64,000 nt of DNA, taken from NCBI RefSeq assembly GCF_900105165.1, contig NZ_LT629740.1, positions 5,890,001 to 5,954,000 on the forward strand. The letters run 5' to 3'. The stretch is from Mucilaginibacter mallensis. GTDB taxonomy: Bacteria > Bacteroidota > Bacteroidia > Sphingobacteriales > Sphingobacteriaceae. Below are positions 43,386 through 51,556 of the stretch, piece after piece; position 1 is the first letter of the stretch; the number at the start of each line of letters is the position of its first letter. A program made the position numbers and the translations under genes. The notes beneath the pieces are model-generated. The model saw only the letters and a list, made by a program, of their open reading frames with translations. It had not been told where the DNA came from and did not search any database.

Positions 43386-44162
43386 ATGGATTTAAAACTC
43401 ACCAACAAAGTAGCCATCGTACTGGCAGCCAGCAAAGGCCTGGGTAGGGCAATAGCCACCACCCTATCCGCCGAAGGCGCAAAAGTTATTATTGGCTCGC
43501 GCGATGAAAATGAACTAAACAAAACTGCTGCTGAAATACAAAAGCTTACCGGTAACCCCGTTACCGCCATCGCCATTGATGTGTCAAAAAATGAGGAAAT
43601 AGAAAGTTTTGTTAAAAAAGCAGCGGCGATTTATGGCCGTATCGATATCCTGCTCAATAATGCTGGCGGACCACCATTTGATAAATTCGAGAATTTTGAT
43701 GAACAAGCCTGGCAAAAAGCTTTCGACCTGAACCTGCTAAGCGTAGCAACCATGAGCAGGCTGGTGTTGCCTTATCTAAAGCAATCGGGCAATGGGCGCA
43801 TCATTAATATTATCAGCGGTTCAGTGAAATCGGTTTTAGCAAATTCGGTACTATCCACCAGTATGCGCATGGGGGTTGTAGGCATGGCAAAACTAATGGC
43901 CGATGAATTTGGCCCGTACAATATCACGGTAAACAATGTGGCGCCGGGCCTGATATTAACCGACCGTATAAAAGACACCGTACCCAAAGGTGCTGACCCT
44001 GAACAAGCCTTAAAAGAAAAAGCAAAATCCATCCCGTTAGGAAGAATAGGCAAACCTGAAGAACTGGCGGCAGTAGTGGCGTTTCTGGCATCAGAACAAG
44101 CCGCGTATGTTAGCGGCACAACCATACAGGTTGATGGTGGGGCGAACAGGGCGATATTTTAG
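43386..44162 (+). CDS. SDR-like protein lacking the catalytic Tyr/Lys
   Basis: A 258-aa SDR-fold protein (fold motif LAASKGLG, NNAGGPP, C-terminal VSGTTIQVDGG). At the expected active site the sequence reads NSVLSTSMRMGVVGMAK, so Tyr and Lys of YxxxK are replaced (S and R in their place). The active-site Ser equivalent (ISGS) is present. It belongs to a known subgroup of 'SDR family oxidoreductases' with this change, whose reaction is unclear. It stands alone. Confidence 0.88.
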   Translation: MDLKLTNKVAIVLAASKGLGRAIATTLSAEGAKVIIGSRDENELNKTAAEIQKLTGNPVTAIAIDVSKNEEIESFVKKAAAIYGRIDILLNNAGGPPFDKFENFDEQAWQKAFDLNLLSVATMSRLVLPYLKQSGNGRIINIISGSVKSVLANSVLSTSMRMGVVGMAKLMADEFGPYNITVNNVAPGLILTDRIKDTVPKGADPEQALKEKAKSIPLGRIGKPEELAAVVAFLASEQAAYVSGTTIQVDGGANRAIF

Positions 44163-44174
44163 AAAAAATATCGC

Positions 44175-44212
44175 TGCCGCGAGTTTAGCGCAGCGTAACT
44201 CGTGGTGCGGCA
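44175..44212. repeat. Hairpin between convergent SDR and VOC genes
   Basis: TGCCGC-GAGTT (44175-44185) pairs with AACTC (44197-44201) and GCGGCA (44207-44212), separated by a small bulge, between two convergent genes. It may end both transcripts, though no T-run follows. Confidence 0.45.
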
Positions 44213-44228
44213 TGGTTAAGCTTCCAGC

Positions 44229-44675
44229 TTAAATAGGTTTAAACCACTCAAAATATTTAGTTTCCTCCGGCACGTCGGTAGGGCTTTCAAAATCAAGCCT
44301 ATAGCCATCAATATCATCAAAAGCTACCACCCATAGGTTGTTACCAACAAAAGGTTCGTCTATCTCAACGCCTTTTGCGGTAAACTCATGATAAAGGGCA
44401 AGCGCGTCGAGGCATTGAAAGCAGATGGATATGCCTTTGCCCGGCTGGTTTGTTGTGTATATCCAATGGTCTTTTTTACGGGGTTCCTGCAGCATAATGG
44501 CTATGGAATCACGCTTCAGCCAGCACCATTCAATTTTGCCGTGCGGGGTCCAGTCCATGGCTACAATAAAGCCAAGTTTTTCGATATAAAATTTTAGCGA
44601 AGCCTCCATGCTCTTTACCATGAAGAAAGGCACTGCCTGCTGAATATTTACCGGTGGGTGATCTGCATTGTCCAT
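44229..44675 (-). CDS. VOC family (glyoxalase/bleomycin-resistance-like) protein
   Basis: A 148-aa vicinal-oxygen-chelate protein. The N-terminal strand/helix pair (VPFFMVKSMEASLKFYIEKLGFIVA), SIAIMLQEP and the C-terminal DIDGYRLDFESP are typical. Members include glyoxalases, fosfomycin or bleomycin resistance proteins and dioxygenases; the metal-ligand pattern here is not enough to choose. Convergent with the SDR-like gene, divergent from ileS. Confidence 0.85.
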   Translation of the reverse strand: MDNADHPPVNIQQAVPFFMVKSMEASLKFYIEKLGFIVAMDWTPHGKIEWCWLKRDSIAIMLQEPRKKDHWIYTTNQPGKGISICFQCLDALALYHEFTAKGVEIDEPFVGNNLWVVAFDDIDGYRLDFESPTDVPEETKYFEWFKPI

Positions 44676-44789
44676 TTTTGATGATTTTTTGCTTGTTTTT
44701 ATGGCATATTCAGTTAAAAATAAGGCATAATTTTCAATTTTTCGGTGTTATTAATCGCATTTATGTGACTTTTTCTTATGCAAATTCCG

Positions 44790-44797
44790 TATTTTTG
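44790..44797 (+). promoter_or_regulatory. -7 promoter element of the ileS operon
   Basis: TATTTTTG matches TANNTTTG and lies 27 bp ahead of the TTG start codon at 44825. It shows that any longer start upstream would not be transcribed. No strong -33 TTG was found. Confidence 0.55.
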
Positions 44798-44824
44798 CAA
44801 CCTCTAAAATTTAGGTGTAAAAAA

Positions 44825-47800
44825 TTGAAGTACAAGGAATATAAGCAGTTAAATTTATCGGATACCGGCAAGGAAGTACTGGAGTTCTGGAAGAAGCATA
44901 ATATTTTCGAAAAAAGTATCAGCAGTCGCCCGGCAAACAACCCATACACATTTTATGAAGGTCCGCCGAGCGCCAATGGTATGCCCGGCATCCACCACGT
45001 AATGGCCCGTGCCATTAAGGATATATTTTGCAGGTACAAAACCCTGAAAGGTTACCAGGTAAAACGCAAAGGCGGTTGGGATACCCATGGCCTGCCTATT
45101 GAGCTGGCTGTTGAAAAAGCATTAGGCATTACTAAGGACGATATCGGTAAAAAGATCTCCATCGAAGATTATAACGCTGCCTGCCGCAAGGAAGTAATGC
45201 GCTATACCGACGTGTGGAACGACCTGACCGAAAAGATGGGTTACTGGGTTGATCTTGAAGATCCATACATCACCTACAAAAACGAATACATTGAGAGCCT
45301 TTGGTGGATATTGAAAAAGTTCTACGAAAAAGGATATTTATATAAGGGCTATACCGTACAGCCTTACTCGCCAAAATCAGGTACCGGCTTAAGCTCGCAT
45401 GAGCTGAACCAGCCCGGTACTTACAAAATGGTGAAGGATACGACCATTGTGGCGCAGTTCCATTTAAAGAAAGACCAGCAGCACCCGCTGATGCCGGTTT
45501 TATTTGATGGCAACGAGGATACTGTAATTTTAGCATGGACAACCACCCCGTGGACACTCCCATCAAATTGCGCGCTGGCTGTTGGCGAAAACATCAACTA
45601 TGTTAAAATAAAAACCTTTAACCCTTATACCTTCGATGCGGTGAGCGTTGTATTGGCTAAGGATCTGGTAAGTAAATATTTTAAGGCCGAAGGAGAAAAC
45701 GCTTCATTTGCCGATTATAAAGGCGGCGATAAAGTTATCCCTTGGCAATTAGTGGCATCGTTTACAGGTAAGGACCTGGTTGATCTGCGTTATCACCAAT
45801 TAATGCCTTACGTAACCAATGCCGACCTGGAGCAAAATGCCTTCCGTGTTATCCCGGCTGATTTTGTGACTACCGAGGATGGTACAGGCATTGTACACAC
45901 CGCATCAGTTTTTGGCGCAGATGACTTTAGGGCCTGTAAGGAAAATGGCGTGCCGTCAGTAATGATCATTGATGAAAATGGCAAGGAAGTGCCTTTGGTT
46001 GATAAACAAGGTAAGTTTGTTACCGAGGTGACGGATTATGCTGGCCGTTACGTTAAAGAAGAATATTACACCGATGCTGAACGTGCTGAACCTGGTTTTA
46101 AACCTACGGATGTACTCATCTCCATCAAACTAAAAACAGAGAACAAAGCGTTCGACGTAAAAAAATACGAGCACAGCTACCCGCACTCCTGGCGCTCTGA
46201 TGAACCAATTTTGTACTATCCGCTGGATAGCTGGTTCATCCGCACTACTGCCGTTAAGGATAAAATGGTGGAGCTGAATAAAACCATTAACTGGAAACCA
46301 GAATCAACCGGAACAGGTCGCTTTGGCAACTGGCTGGAAAATCTGGTCGACTGGAACCTTTCCCGTTCACGTTACTGGGGTACCCCGCTACCTATCTGGC
46401 GCGAGGTTGATGGCAACGAGGAAAAATGTATAGGTTCTATCGCGGAGCTTGAAAAAGAAATCAAGATCTCGATGGTCGCGGGTTTAATGCCTGAAAGCTT
46501 TGAGCTGATAGATATGCACCGCCCTTATGTTGATGATGTGATATTAACCTCATCAAACGGTAAGCCGATGCTGCGTGAGCCCGACCTGATTGATGTTTGG
46601 TTTGATAGTGGTGCTATGCCTTACGCGCAATGGCATTTTCCTTTTGAAAACAAGGAAGAATTTAAAAACGCCTATCCGGCTGATTTCATAGCCGAAGGTG
46701 TCGACCAAACCCGCGGCTGGTTCTTTACCCTGCATGCCATAGCTGTATTATTGAGCGAAGCAAGCGACGAGGTAAAAGAAATTAATGCTGAGGTTGGCAA
46801 TAAAGGTATCGCGTTTAAAAACGTGGTATCAAATGGTTTGGTGCTGGATAAGAATGGCAACAAAATGTCTAAACGTTTAGGCAATGGCGTTGATCCGTTC
46901 GAGATCATCCAGCAATATGGCGCTGATGCTGCCCGCTGGTACATGATCAGCAACGCATCGCCATGGGATAACCTTAAATTTAATATTGATGGCATTGACG
47001 AGGTGCGCCGTAAATTCTTCGGTACGTTGTACAATACCTATAACTTCTTCGCGCTGTATGCCAATATTGATAAGTTCCATTACAGCGAAGCAGAAATTGC
47101 TATAAAGGACCGTCCGGAAATTGACCAATGGATCATTTCTCTGCTGAATACTTTAAGTAAGGAAGTTGATGCTTTTTATGCTGATTTTGAGCCTACCAAA
47201 GCCACCCGCGCCATACAGGATTTTGTTGATGCGCACCTAAGCAACTGGTACGTGCGTTTAAGTCGCCGCCGTTTCTGGAAATCAGATAACTCGGCGGATA
47301 AGCTTTCGGCCTACCAAACGCTTTATACTTGTTTGGTTACTATAGCTAAGTTAATGTCGCCTGTGGCGCCGTTCTTTGCCGATAATCTGTATAACGACCT
47401 GAACAAGATCACCAAAAAGGAAAATTTTGAATCGGTTCATTTGGCTGATTTTCCGGTATACCATACCAGTTTGGTAAATAAAGCGCTGGAAGACCGCATG
47501 CAGATGGCTCAGGATATCTCTTCACTGGTATTATCACTGCGTAAAAAGGTAGGCATCAACGTTAGGCAACCATTAAGCAAGATCTTATTGCCAATATTGG
47601 ATAAGCACTTTAAGCACCAGGTGGAGCAGGTAAAAGAATTAATACTTTCTGAAACAAATATCAAGGATATTGAGTACATTACCGATGCATCCGGGTTCAT
47701 TAAAAAGAAAGTAAAACCAAACTTTAAAGCATTAGGTGCAAAGGTTGGTAAAGACATGAAAGCCGTAGCCGAAGCCATAACTAATTTCGACCAGGATGCG

Positions 47801-48217
47801 ATAACAAAGTTGGAAACTGAGGGTAGTATCCTGATACAGGTCACAGGCCACACAATCCTCGCAACCGATGTTGAAATCATAGCGGAAGATGTTCCGGGCT
47901 GGCAAGTTGCAAATTTAGGAAAACTAACGGTGGCTTTAGATGTTACCCTTACCGACGAACTGAAACAGGAAGGTATATCGCGCGAGCTGATAAACCGAAT
48001 ACAGAATCTGCGGAAGGGAAAAGGATTTGAGGTAACTGACAGGATAAATGTTCGTATAACTGACCATCAGCTTATTAGCGATGCAGTGAAAAATAATTTA
48101 ACCTATATTTGCGCCGAAATTTTGGCTGACAGCATAGTGCTGGATAGTCAATTGGAAGAAGGCGAAAAGACAGTTATTGATGAAATTGAAATTTTAATTG
48201 CTATTAGTAAATCATAA
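44825..48217 (+). CDS. ileS: Isoleucyl-tRNA synthetase
   Basis: A 1130-aa class I synthetase. The signature HIGH-like PSANGMPGIHH lies near residue ~45, the KMSKR loop in NGNKMSKRLGNGVDP, and the editing CP1 domain between. The TTG start at 44825 (LKYKEYKQLNL...) is chosen because all in-frame ATGs upstream lie before the promoter at 44790-44797, and the length then matches relatives (~1130-1140). It attaches isoleucine to tRNA-Ile and edits valine. First gene of an ileS-dksA-like-lspA operon. Confidence 0.95.
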   Translation: MKYKEYKQLNLSDTGKEVLEFWKKHNIFEKSISSRPANNPYTFYEGPPSANGMPGIHHVMARAIKDIFCRYKTLKGYQVKRKGGWDTHGLPIELAVEKALGITKDDIGKKISIEDYNAACRKEVMRYTDVWNDLTEKMGYWVDLEDPYITYKNEYIESLWWILKKFYEKGYLYKGYTVQPYSPKSGTGLSSHELNQPGTYKMVKDTTIVAQFHLKKDQQHPLMPVLFDGNEDTVILAWTTTPWTLPSNCALAVGENINYVKIKTFNPYTFDAVSVVLAKDLVSKYFKAEGENASFADYKGGDKVIPWQLVASFTGKDLVDLRYHQLMPYVTNADLEQNAFRVIPADFVTTEDGTGIVHTASVFGADDFRACKENGVPSVMIIDENGKEVPLVDKQGKFVTEVTDYAGRYVKEEYYTDAERAEPGFKPTDVLISIKLKTENKAFDVKKYEHSYPHSWRSDEPILYYPLDSWFIRTTAVKDKMVELNKTINWKPESTGTGRFGNWLENLVDWNLSRSRYWGTPLPIWREVDGNEEKCIGSIAELEKEIKISMVAGLMPESFELIDMHRPYVDDVILTSSNGKPMLREPDLIDVWFDSGAMPYAQWHFPFENKEEFKNAYPADFIAEGVDQTRGWFFTLHAIAVLLSEASDEVKEINAEVGNKGIAFKNVVSNGLVLDKNGNKMSKRLGNGVDPFEIIQQYGADAARWYMISNASPWDNLKFNIDGIDEVRRKFFGTLYNTYNFFALYANIDKFHYSEAEIAIKDRPEIDQWIISLLNTLSKEVDAFYADFEPTKATRAIQDFVDAHLSNWYVRLSRRRFWKSDNSADKLSAYQTLYTCLVTIAKLMSPVAPFFADNLYNDLNKITKKENFESVHLADFPVYHTSLVNKALEDRMQMAQDISSLVLSLRKKVGINVRQPLSKILLPILDKHFKHQVEQVKELILSETNIKDIEYITDASGFIKKKVKPNFKALGAKVGKDMKAVAEAITNFDQDAITKLETEGSILIQVTGHTILATDVEIIAEDVPGWQVANLGKLTVALDVTLTDELKQEGISRELINRIQNLRKGKGFEVTDRINVRITDHQLISDAVKNNLTYICAEILADSIVLDSQLEEGEKTVIDEIEILIAISKS

Positions 48218-48603
48218 TGAAAGAAGAAACAACAAAGACCAGATATTCAGAAAGTGATTTAAAGGAATTTAAAGACCTTTTGTTAGACAAATTGCGCATT
48301 GCCCGTGAGGAATTAAATGCGTTGGCAACATCATTAAGCTCGCCAAATGCAAATGGCACTGATGATACCGCCGGTACCTATAAAACGCTGGAGGATGGTT
48401 CTGCAACATTGGAAAAAGAACAGATAAACCAGCTTGCTGCCCGCCAAAAGAAATTTATTGAGCAATTAGAAGCTGCGCTTGTACGTATTGAGAATAAAAC
48501 TTATGGCGTTTGCCGCGAAACCGGTAAACTGATACAAAAAGAGCGCTTACGTGCCGTGCCACACACTACACTGAGCATGGAGGCAAAACTGAAACAGAAT
48601 TAA
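48217..48603 (+). CDS. DksA/TraR-like protein without the zinc cysteines
   Basis: A 128-aa protein with the DksA/TraR layout: an N-terminal coiled coil (~10-45), the acidic middle region, another coiled coil, and a C-terminal segment YGVCRETGKLIQKERLRAVPHTTLSMEAKLK. Only one Cys (in YGVC) remains of the usual four-cysteine zinc finger. Such reduced proteins occur in Bacteroidota. It overlaps ileS by one base and lspA by one base, so it is probably a regulator or assembly factor of RNA polymerase encoded with them. Confidence 0.85.
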   Translation: MKEETTKTRYSESDLKEFKDLLLDKLRIAREELNALATSLSSPNANGTDDTAGTYKTLEDGSATLEKEQINQLAARQKKFIEQLEAALVRIENKTYGVCRETGKLIQKERLRAVPHTTLSMEAKLKQN

Positions 48604-49208
48604 TGAAACCAGCTTACCTAAAACCTTTTTTAACTGCTGTTTTTATTGTTCTTTTTGACCAGATCATCAAAACCTGGGTACGTACAAATATGTACCTGGG
48701 GCAGGATATCCACTTTTTAGGTAGTCATGGCATGTTGCATTATACCGAGAACAACGGTATGGCATTTGGTATGGAACTGGGTGGCGATCTGGGCAAACTT
48801 GTATTAACTGTATTCCGTATCGTAGCCGTTGTAGCCATTGGCTACGGTATGGTTTATTTAATAAAACATAAGTACAATCGTGGACTAATTATATGCGTAT
48901 CGCTCATCTTTGCGGGGGCGCTGGGCAATATTGTCGATTCCACTTTTTATGGTATCATCTATCAAAACGCGCCTATATTTTATGGACGTGTAGTTGATAT
49001 GTTTTACTTTCCGCTCATTTCAGGCAATTTCCCGCAATCCGTACCGGTATGGGGTGGGCAGGACTTTATCTTCTTCCGCCCAGTGTTTAACCTGGCCGAT
49101 GCATCTATATCAGTAGGTGTGATATTGATATTGCTATACCAGAAACGCTATTTCAAACGCGAAATACCAGAGGTAAACAGCCCGAATAGTGAGATGATGG
49201 AAGAGTAA
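48603..49208 (+). CDS. lspA: Lipoprotein signal peptidase II
   Basis: A 201-aa four-helix membrane aspartyl peptidase. The catalytic aspartates are in GNIVDSTFYG and FNLADASIS. The LspA-typical TENNGMAFG block is present. It removes signal peptides from prolipoproteins after lipidation. Overlaps the DksA-like gene by one base (TAATGA). Confidence 0.95.
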   Translation: MKPAYLKPFLTAVFIVLFDQIIKTWVRTNMYLGQDIHFLGSHGMLHYTENNGMAFGMELGGDLGKLVLTVFRIVAVVAIGYGMVYLIKHKYNRGLIICVSLIFAGALGNIVDSTFYGIIYQNAPIFYGRVVDMFYFPLISGNFPQSVPVWGGQDFIFFRPVFNLADASISVGVILILLYQKRYFKREIPEVNSPNSEMMEE

Positions 49209-49258
49209 TTTTGATTTCGGAATTGGGATGTTCGATTTCGGATTTATTGTTTCAAATT

Positions 49259-49290
49259 GTCATGCTGAGGTACGAAGCATCTATTATACG
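49259..49290 (+). repeat. Half of a TGTCATGCTGAG-type repeat
   Basis: TGTCATGCTGAGGTACGAAG... resembles one arm of the TGTCAT-family palindromes in this window. The matching second arm is missing: coding-like sequence starts at about 49306. Confidence 0.45.
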
Positions 49291-49305
49291 AGCGAAAACC
49301 ATTGA

Positions 49306-49461
49306 ATAGATTCTTCTATATCCAAAGGCGATGCGCTGGATATGATCGGCCTGGATGTGCAAACCGCTTTTATACAGGGTCGTAATATTAACCTGGATAA
49401 CCTGCATAAGCAATTGTACCGCAAGTTTAGTGCTAAATATGGGTTGAAGGCGAATTTGTAA
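49306..49461 (+). pseudogene. 3' remnant of an unrecognised gene
   Basis: An in-frame stretch of 51 codons ending in TAA at 49461, with protein-like composition (contains DALDMIGLDVQTAFIQGRN and QLYRKFSAKYGLKANL). The frame is closed upstream by TGA at 49303, directly after the half repeat, so the gene has probably lost its 5' part. I do not recognise the family. Confidence 0.45.
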
Positions 49462-49482
49462 TTGATTCCCGATTGTCATTGC

Positions 49483-50555
49483 TGTAAAGGTCAGATAATT
49501 CGGTAACAGAATTAGCTTTAAACAAATAAGCTAAGAAAGTTATGCGCAACATTAATAATGACCTCACATTAAAACGGAATTATCTGAATAAGTACCGTTT
49601 TCTGATCAGCGAATATGAGCAGGTTAAACGGGGTGAACATCTGAACTACAGGTTTGCCAAAGAGTTTTATGCGGCCCATGATACCGATCCAAGGAGTTTT
49701 TTACTGTATTATAACCGTTTTAAACAATCAGGTAATGAACAGGATCTGCTGCCTGCCAAACGAGGGCCAAAGTACAGTACACGACGCCCCGCTCCTGAAG
49801 ATGAGCAGCAAGTACTTGACCTTCGGTTGAGGGGCTGCAATAAGTTCGAGATAGCCGACCAGTTTAAGCAAAAAGCTAATAACTTTACGCCATCGCCTTC
49901 AGGCGTATACAACATCCTGAAGCGGCACAATAAGAACCGTTTAACCGTCGCAGATAAAGAAGTAAAGCGAAAGATCATCAAAGAACGTATGGGCCAGTTA
50001 GGACATATTGACTGTCATCACCTGAGTAAAAGCGTGATCAGGGGACAAAGCAGGAAGCTTTACCTGATTTGCGTATTGGACGATTATTCCCGCCTGGCCT
50101 GGGCACAGGTGATGCCGGACATCACCGCGCTTACCACTATGTTTACTGCCCTGCATTGCATGCAGGCACTTAAGCGGGAGTTCGGTATCCAGTTCGAGGA
50201 GGTCATTGCTGATAATGGCCCGGAGTTCGGTACTTCCACCAGTTTGCAAAAACGCAACCATCCCTTCGAAAGAATGCTGATGGAAACAGGCATTAAGCGC
50301 CGTTATATGCAGCCTTACCGGCCACAAACCAACGGCAAGGTGGAACGCTTCTGGCGAACGCTTAAAGAAGACCTGATTGAAGATACAGACTTTGACAGTC
50401 TAGAAGAATTGGAAGACGAACTCTTAAAGTATCTCGTCTACTACAACTGGGAACGTCCACATCAAGGCATCAACGGCAAAAAACCTATCGATATGGCCTC
50501 CCTAAACAACAAAAAATAATACCTAATTCTGTTACCGAATTACTAAACCCTTACA
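49483..50555 (+). mobile_element. IS481-type insertion sequence
   Basis: A complete 1073-bp element. Its left end begins TGTAAAGGTCAGA and its right end (reverse complement) TGTAAGGGTTTAG; over 33 bp the ends agree at 28 positions, with the inner 20 bp (49496-49515 and 50523-50542) a perfect inverted repeat. It is flanked by 5-bp duplications of ATTGC. The single transposase gene fills most of the interior. All parts look intact, so it may be active or recently active. Confidence 0.9.
49542..50519 (+). CDS. IS481-type DDE transposase
   Basis: A 325-aa transposase with an N-terminal HTH region, then an integrase core with acidic residues in LGHIDCHHL (D), VIADNGPEFG (D) and PQTNGKVERFWRTLKED (E). 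The final part YNWERPHQGINGKKPIDM is typical of IS481/IS3-like transposases. It moves the element by cut and paste or a copy route. The length and the intact DDE triad suggest it is functional. Confidence 0.93.
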   Translation: MRNINNDLTLKRNYLNKYRFLISEYEQVKRGEHLNYRFAKEFYAAHDTDPRSFLLYYNRFKQSGNEQDLLPAKRGPKYSTRRPAPEDEQQVLDLRLRGCNKFEIADQFKQKANNFTPSPSGVYNILKRHNKNRLTVADKEVKRKIIKERMGQLGHIDCHHLSKSVIRGQSRKLYLICVLDDYSRLAWAQVMPDITALTTMFTALHCMQALKREFGIQFEEVIADNGPEFGTSTSLQKRNHPFERMLMETGIKRRYMQPYRPQTNGKVERFWRTLKEDLIEDTDFDSLEELEDELLKYLVYYNWERPHQGINGKKPIDMASLNNKK

Positions 50556-50660
50556 ATTGCGAGAGATAGCGCGGCAACCTCGTCGCTTGCAGATATAAAC
50601 GCGACGAGGTTGCTTCGTCGTTCCTCCTCGCAATGACATGTTTTTTATGATGTGCGTGAC

Positions 50661-51113
50661 CTACACCACCTCAATCACCCTATACCCCTTCCCATTCAAC
50701 TCAAACCCATCCCCAACTTTCAGCCCCTTTAACTTTATCCCAATAGGTGAAGCCGGTGAAACGGCAAAATAACTTTCGCCATTAACAGCCAGTGTCCCCG
50801 CGCTTATGGCTATATAGAATTTACCATTATTGGTAATAATCAAACTCCCGGTTTCTACTATTGCCGAACTGCCTTTGGCGCTGATCCGGTTTAAGGCCAC
50901 TATCAGTTTATTGGCTTCGTTTAATTGTGTGGTATTGCGATCCTTTTCCTGCTGCATCATGGCGCGGCCCGTTTCGTATTTATCGCCCGCGCTGCTTTTG
51001 GTATCATCGTTTGATGCCTGTTCGGCAGCCTTAAAAGCTTTTTCAGCTTCATCCATACGTTTTTGTACGTAGGTCGTGCATAGTTTGTGGAGTTCCTCTT
51101 TTATATCAGGCAT
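50661..51113 (-). CDS. GreA/GreB-like small protein
   Basis: A 150-aa protein with an N-terminal coiled-coil (MPDIKEELHKLCTTYVQKRMDEAEKAF, the C terminus of which continues through EKDRNTTQLNEANKLI) and a C-terminal beta domain (SPIGIKLKGLKVGDGFELNGKGYRVIEVV) like the GreA C-terminal domain. Bacteroidota databases sometimes call this family '3-oxoacyl-ACP synthase', which the sequence does not support. It may bind RNA polymerase. Confidence 0.7.
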   Translation of the reverse strand: MPDIKEELHKLCTTYVQKRMDEAEKAFKAAEQASNDDTKSSAGDKYETGRAMMQQEKDRNTTQLNEANKLIVALNRISAKGSSAIVETGSLIITNNGKFYIAISAGTLAVNGESYFAVSPASPIGIKLKGLKVGDGFELNGKGYRVIEVV

Positions 51114-51144
51114 TTGTGTGCTGTTAATCTACTCCAAATTAAAA

Positions 51145-51238
51145 TGTCATTTCGAACGATAGTGAGAAATCTTCTGCATCAAGCATATCCGCTTTGCAGA
51201 TCGAAGAAGATTTCTCCTCGTACCTCGTCGAAATGACA
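51145..51238. repeat. TGTCATTTCGA-type palindrome
   Basis: A 94-bp imperfect palindrome with ends TGTCATTTCGA/TCGAAATGACA. Similar in plan to the TGTCATTGCGAG elements but with different arms (AGAAATCTTCT). Located just upstream of the GreA-like gene's start. Confidence 0.65.
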
Positions 51239-51270
51239 AAAGCGAGAGTAATAAAGCAAATATAAAAATA

Positions 51271-51345
51271 AAAGCCCCCGTGCACTCGCTGCTTGGGGGC
51301 TTTCAACCTAAACCTTATCACAATGTAGGTGAGAATCACCTACAA
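51271..51345 (-). ncRNA. Candidate small RNA with terminator
   Basis: On the minus strand a perfect 9-bp hairpin with 3-base loop (51344-51324, TGTAGGTGA/TCACCTACA) is followed by a 15-base spacer region with AAGGTTTAGGTTG and then a terminator (51303-51271, AAAGCCCCC/GGGGGCTTT, T-rich tail). No gene precedes it on that strand, so the terminator is otherwise unexplained. Confidence 0.35.
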
Positions 51346-51556
51346 TACACAAACGTAATATTTTATCTTTTAGATATATCTACCTATAGGAAAATGAACA
51401 AACTGACAAAATAATGATAATCTGTTTTGGCTATGATTCAGAAAAACAGGCAATTATAAATTCATTTACATGGATAATTTTTTCCATTTTTATAATAATT
51501 TCAGCATTGTTTTTTGCTTATAGGTTAGCGTACTTTGATGTATATAAACCAAATTG

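Larger units (their letters stand above)
49474..50638. repeat. TGTCATTGCGAG palindrome (copy A), split by the insertion sequence
   Basis: Left part 49474-49482 (TGTCATTGC) and right part 50561-50638 join into an ~87-bp element with ends TGTCATTGC/GCAATGACA. ATTGC occurs at 49478-49482 and again at 50556-50560, as the target duplication. The arms pair over the loop TTGCAGATATAAAC. Confidence 0.8.

Noticed and set aside
49252..49479. A 75-aa minus-strand frame over the gene remnant
   Set aside because: It is the shadow of the plus-strand remnant and half repeat.
49483..50555. Element ends at the inner 20-bp perfect repeat (49496-50542)
   Set aside because: Extending outward gives TGTAA ends with a 5-bp ATTGC duplication, which fits an IS481-type element better.
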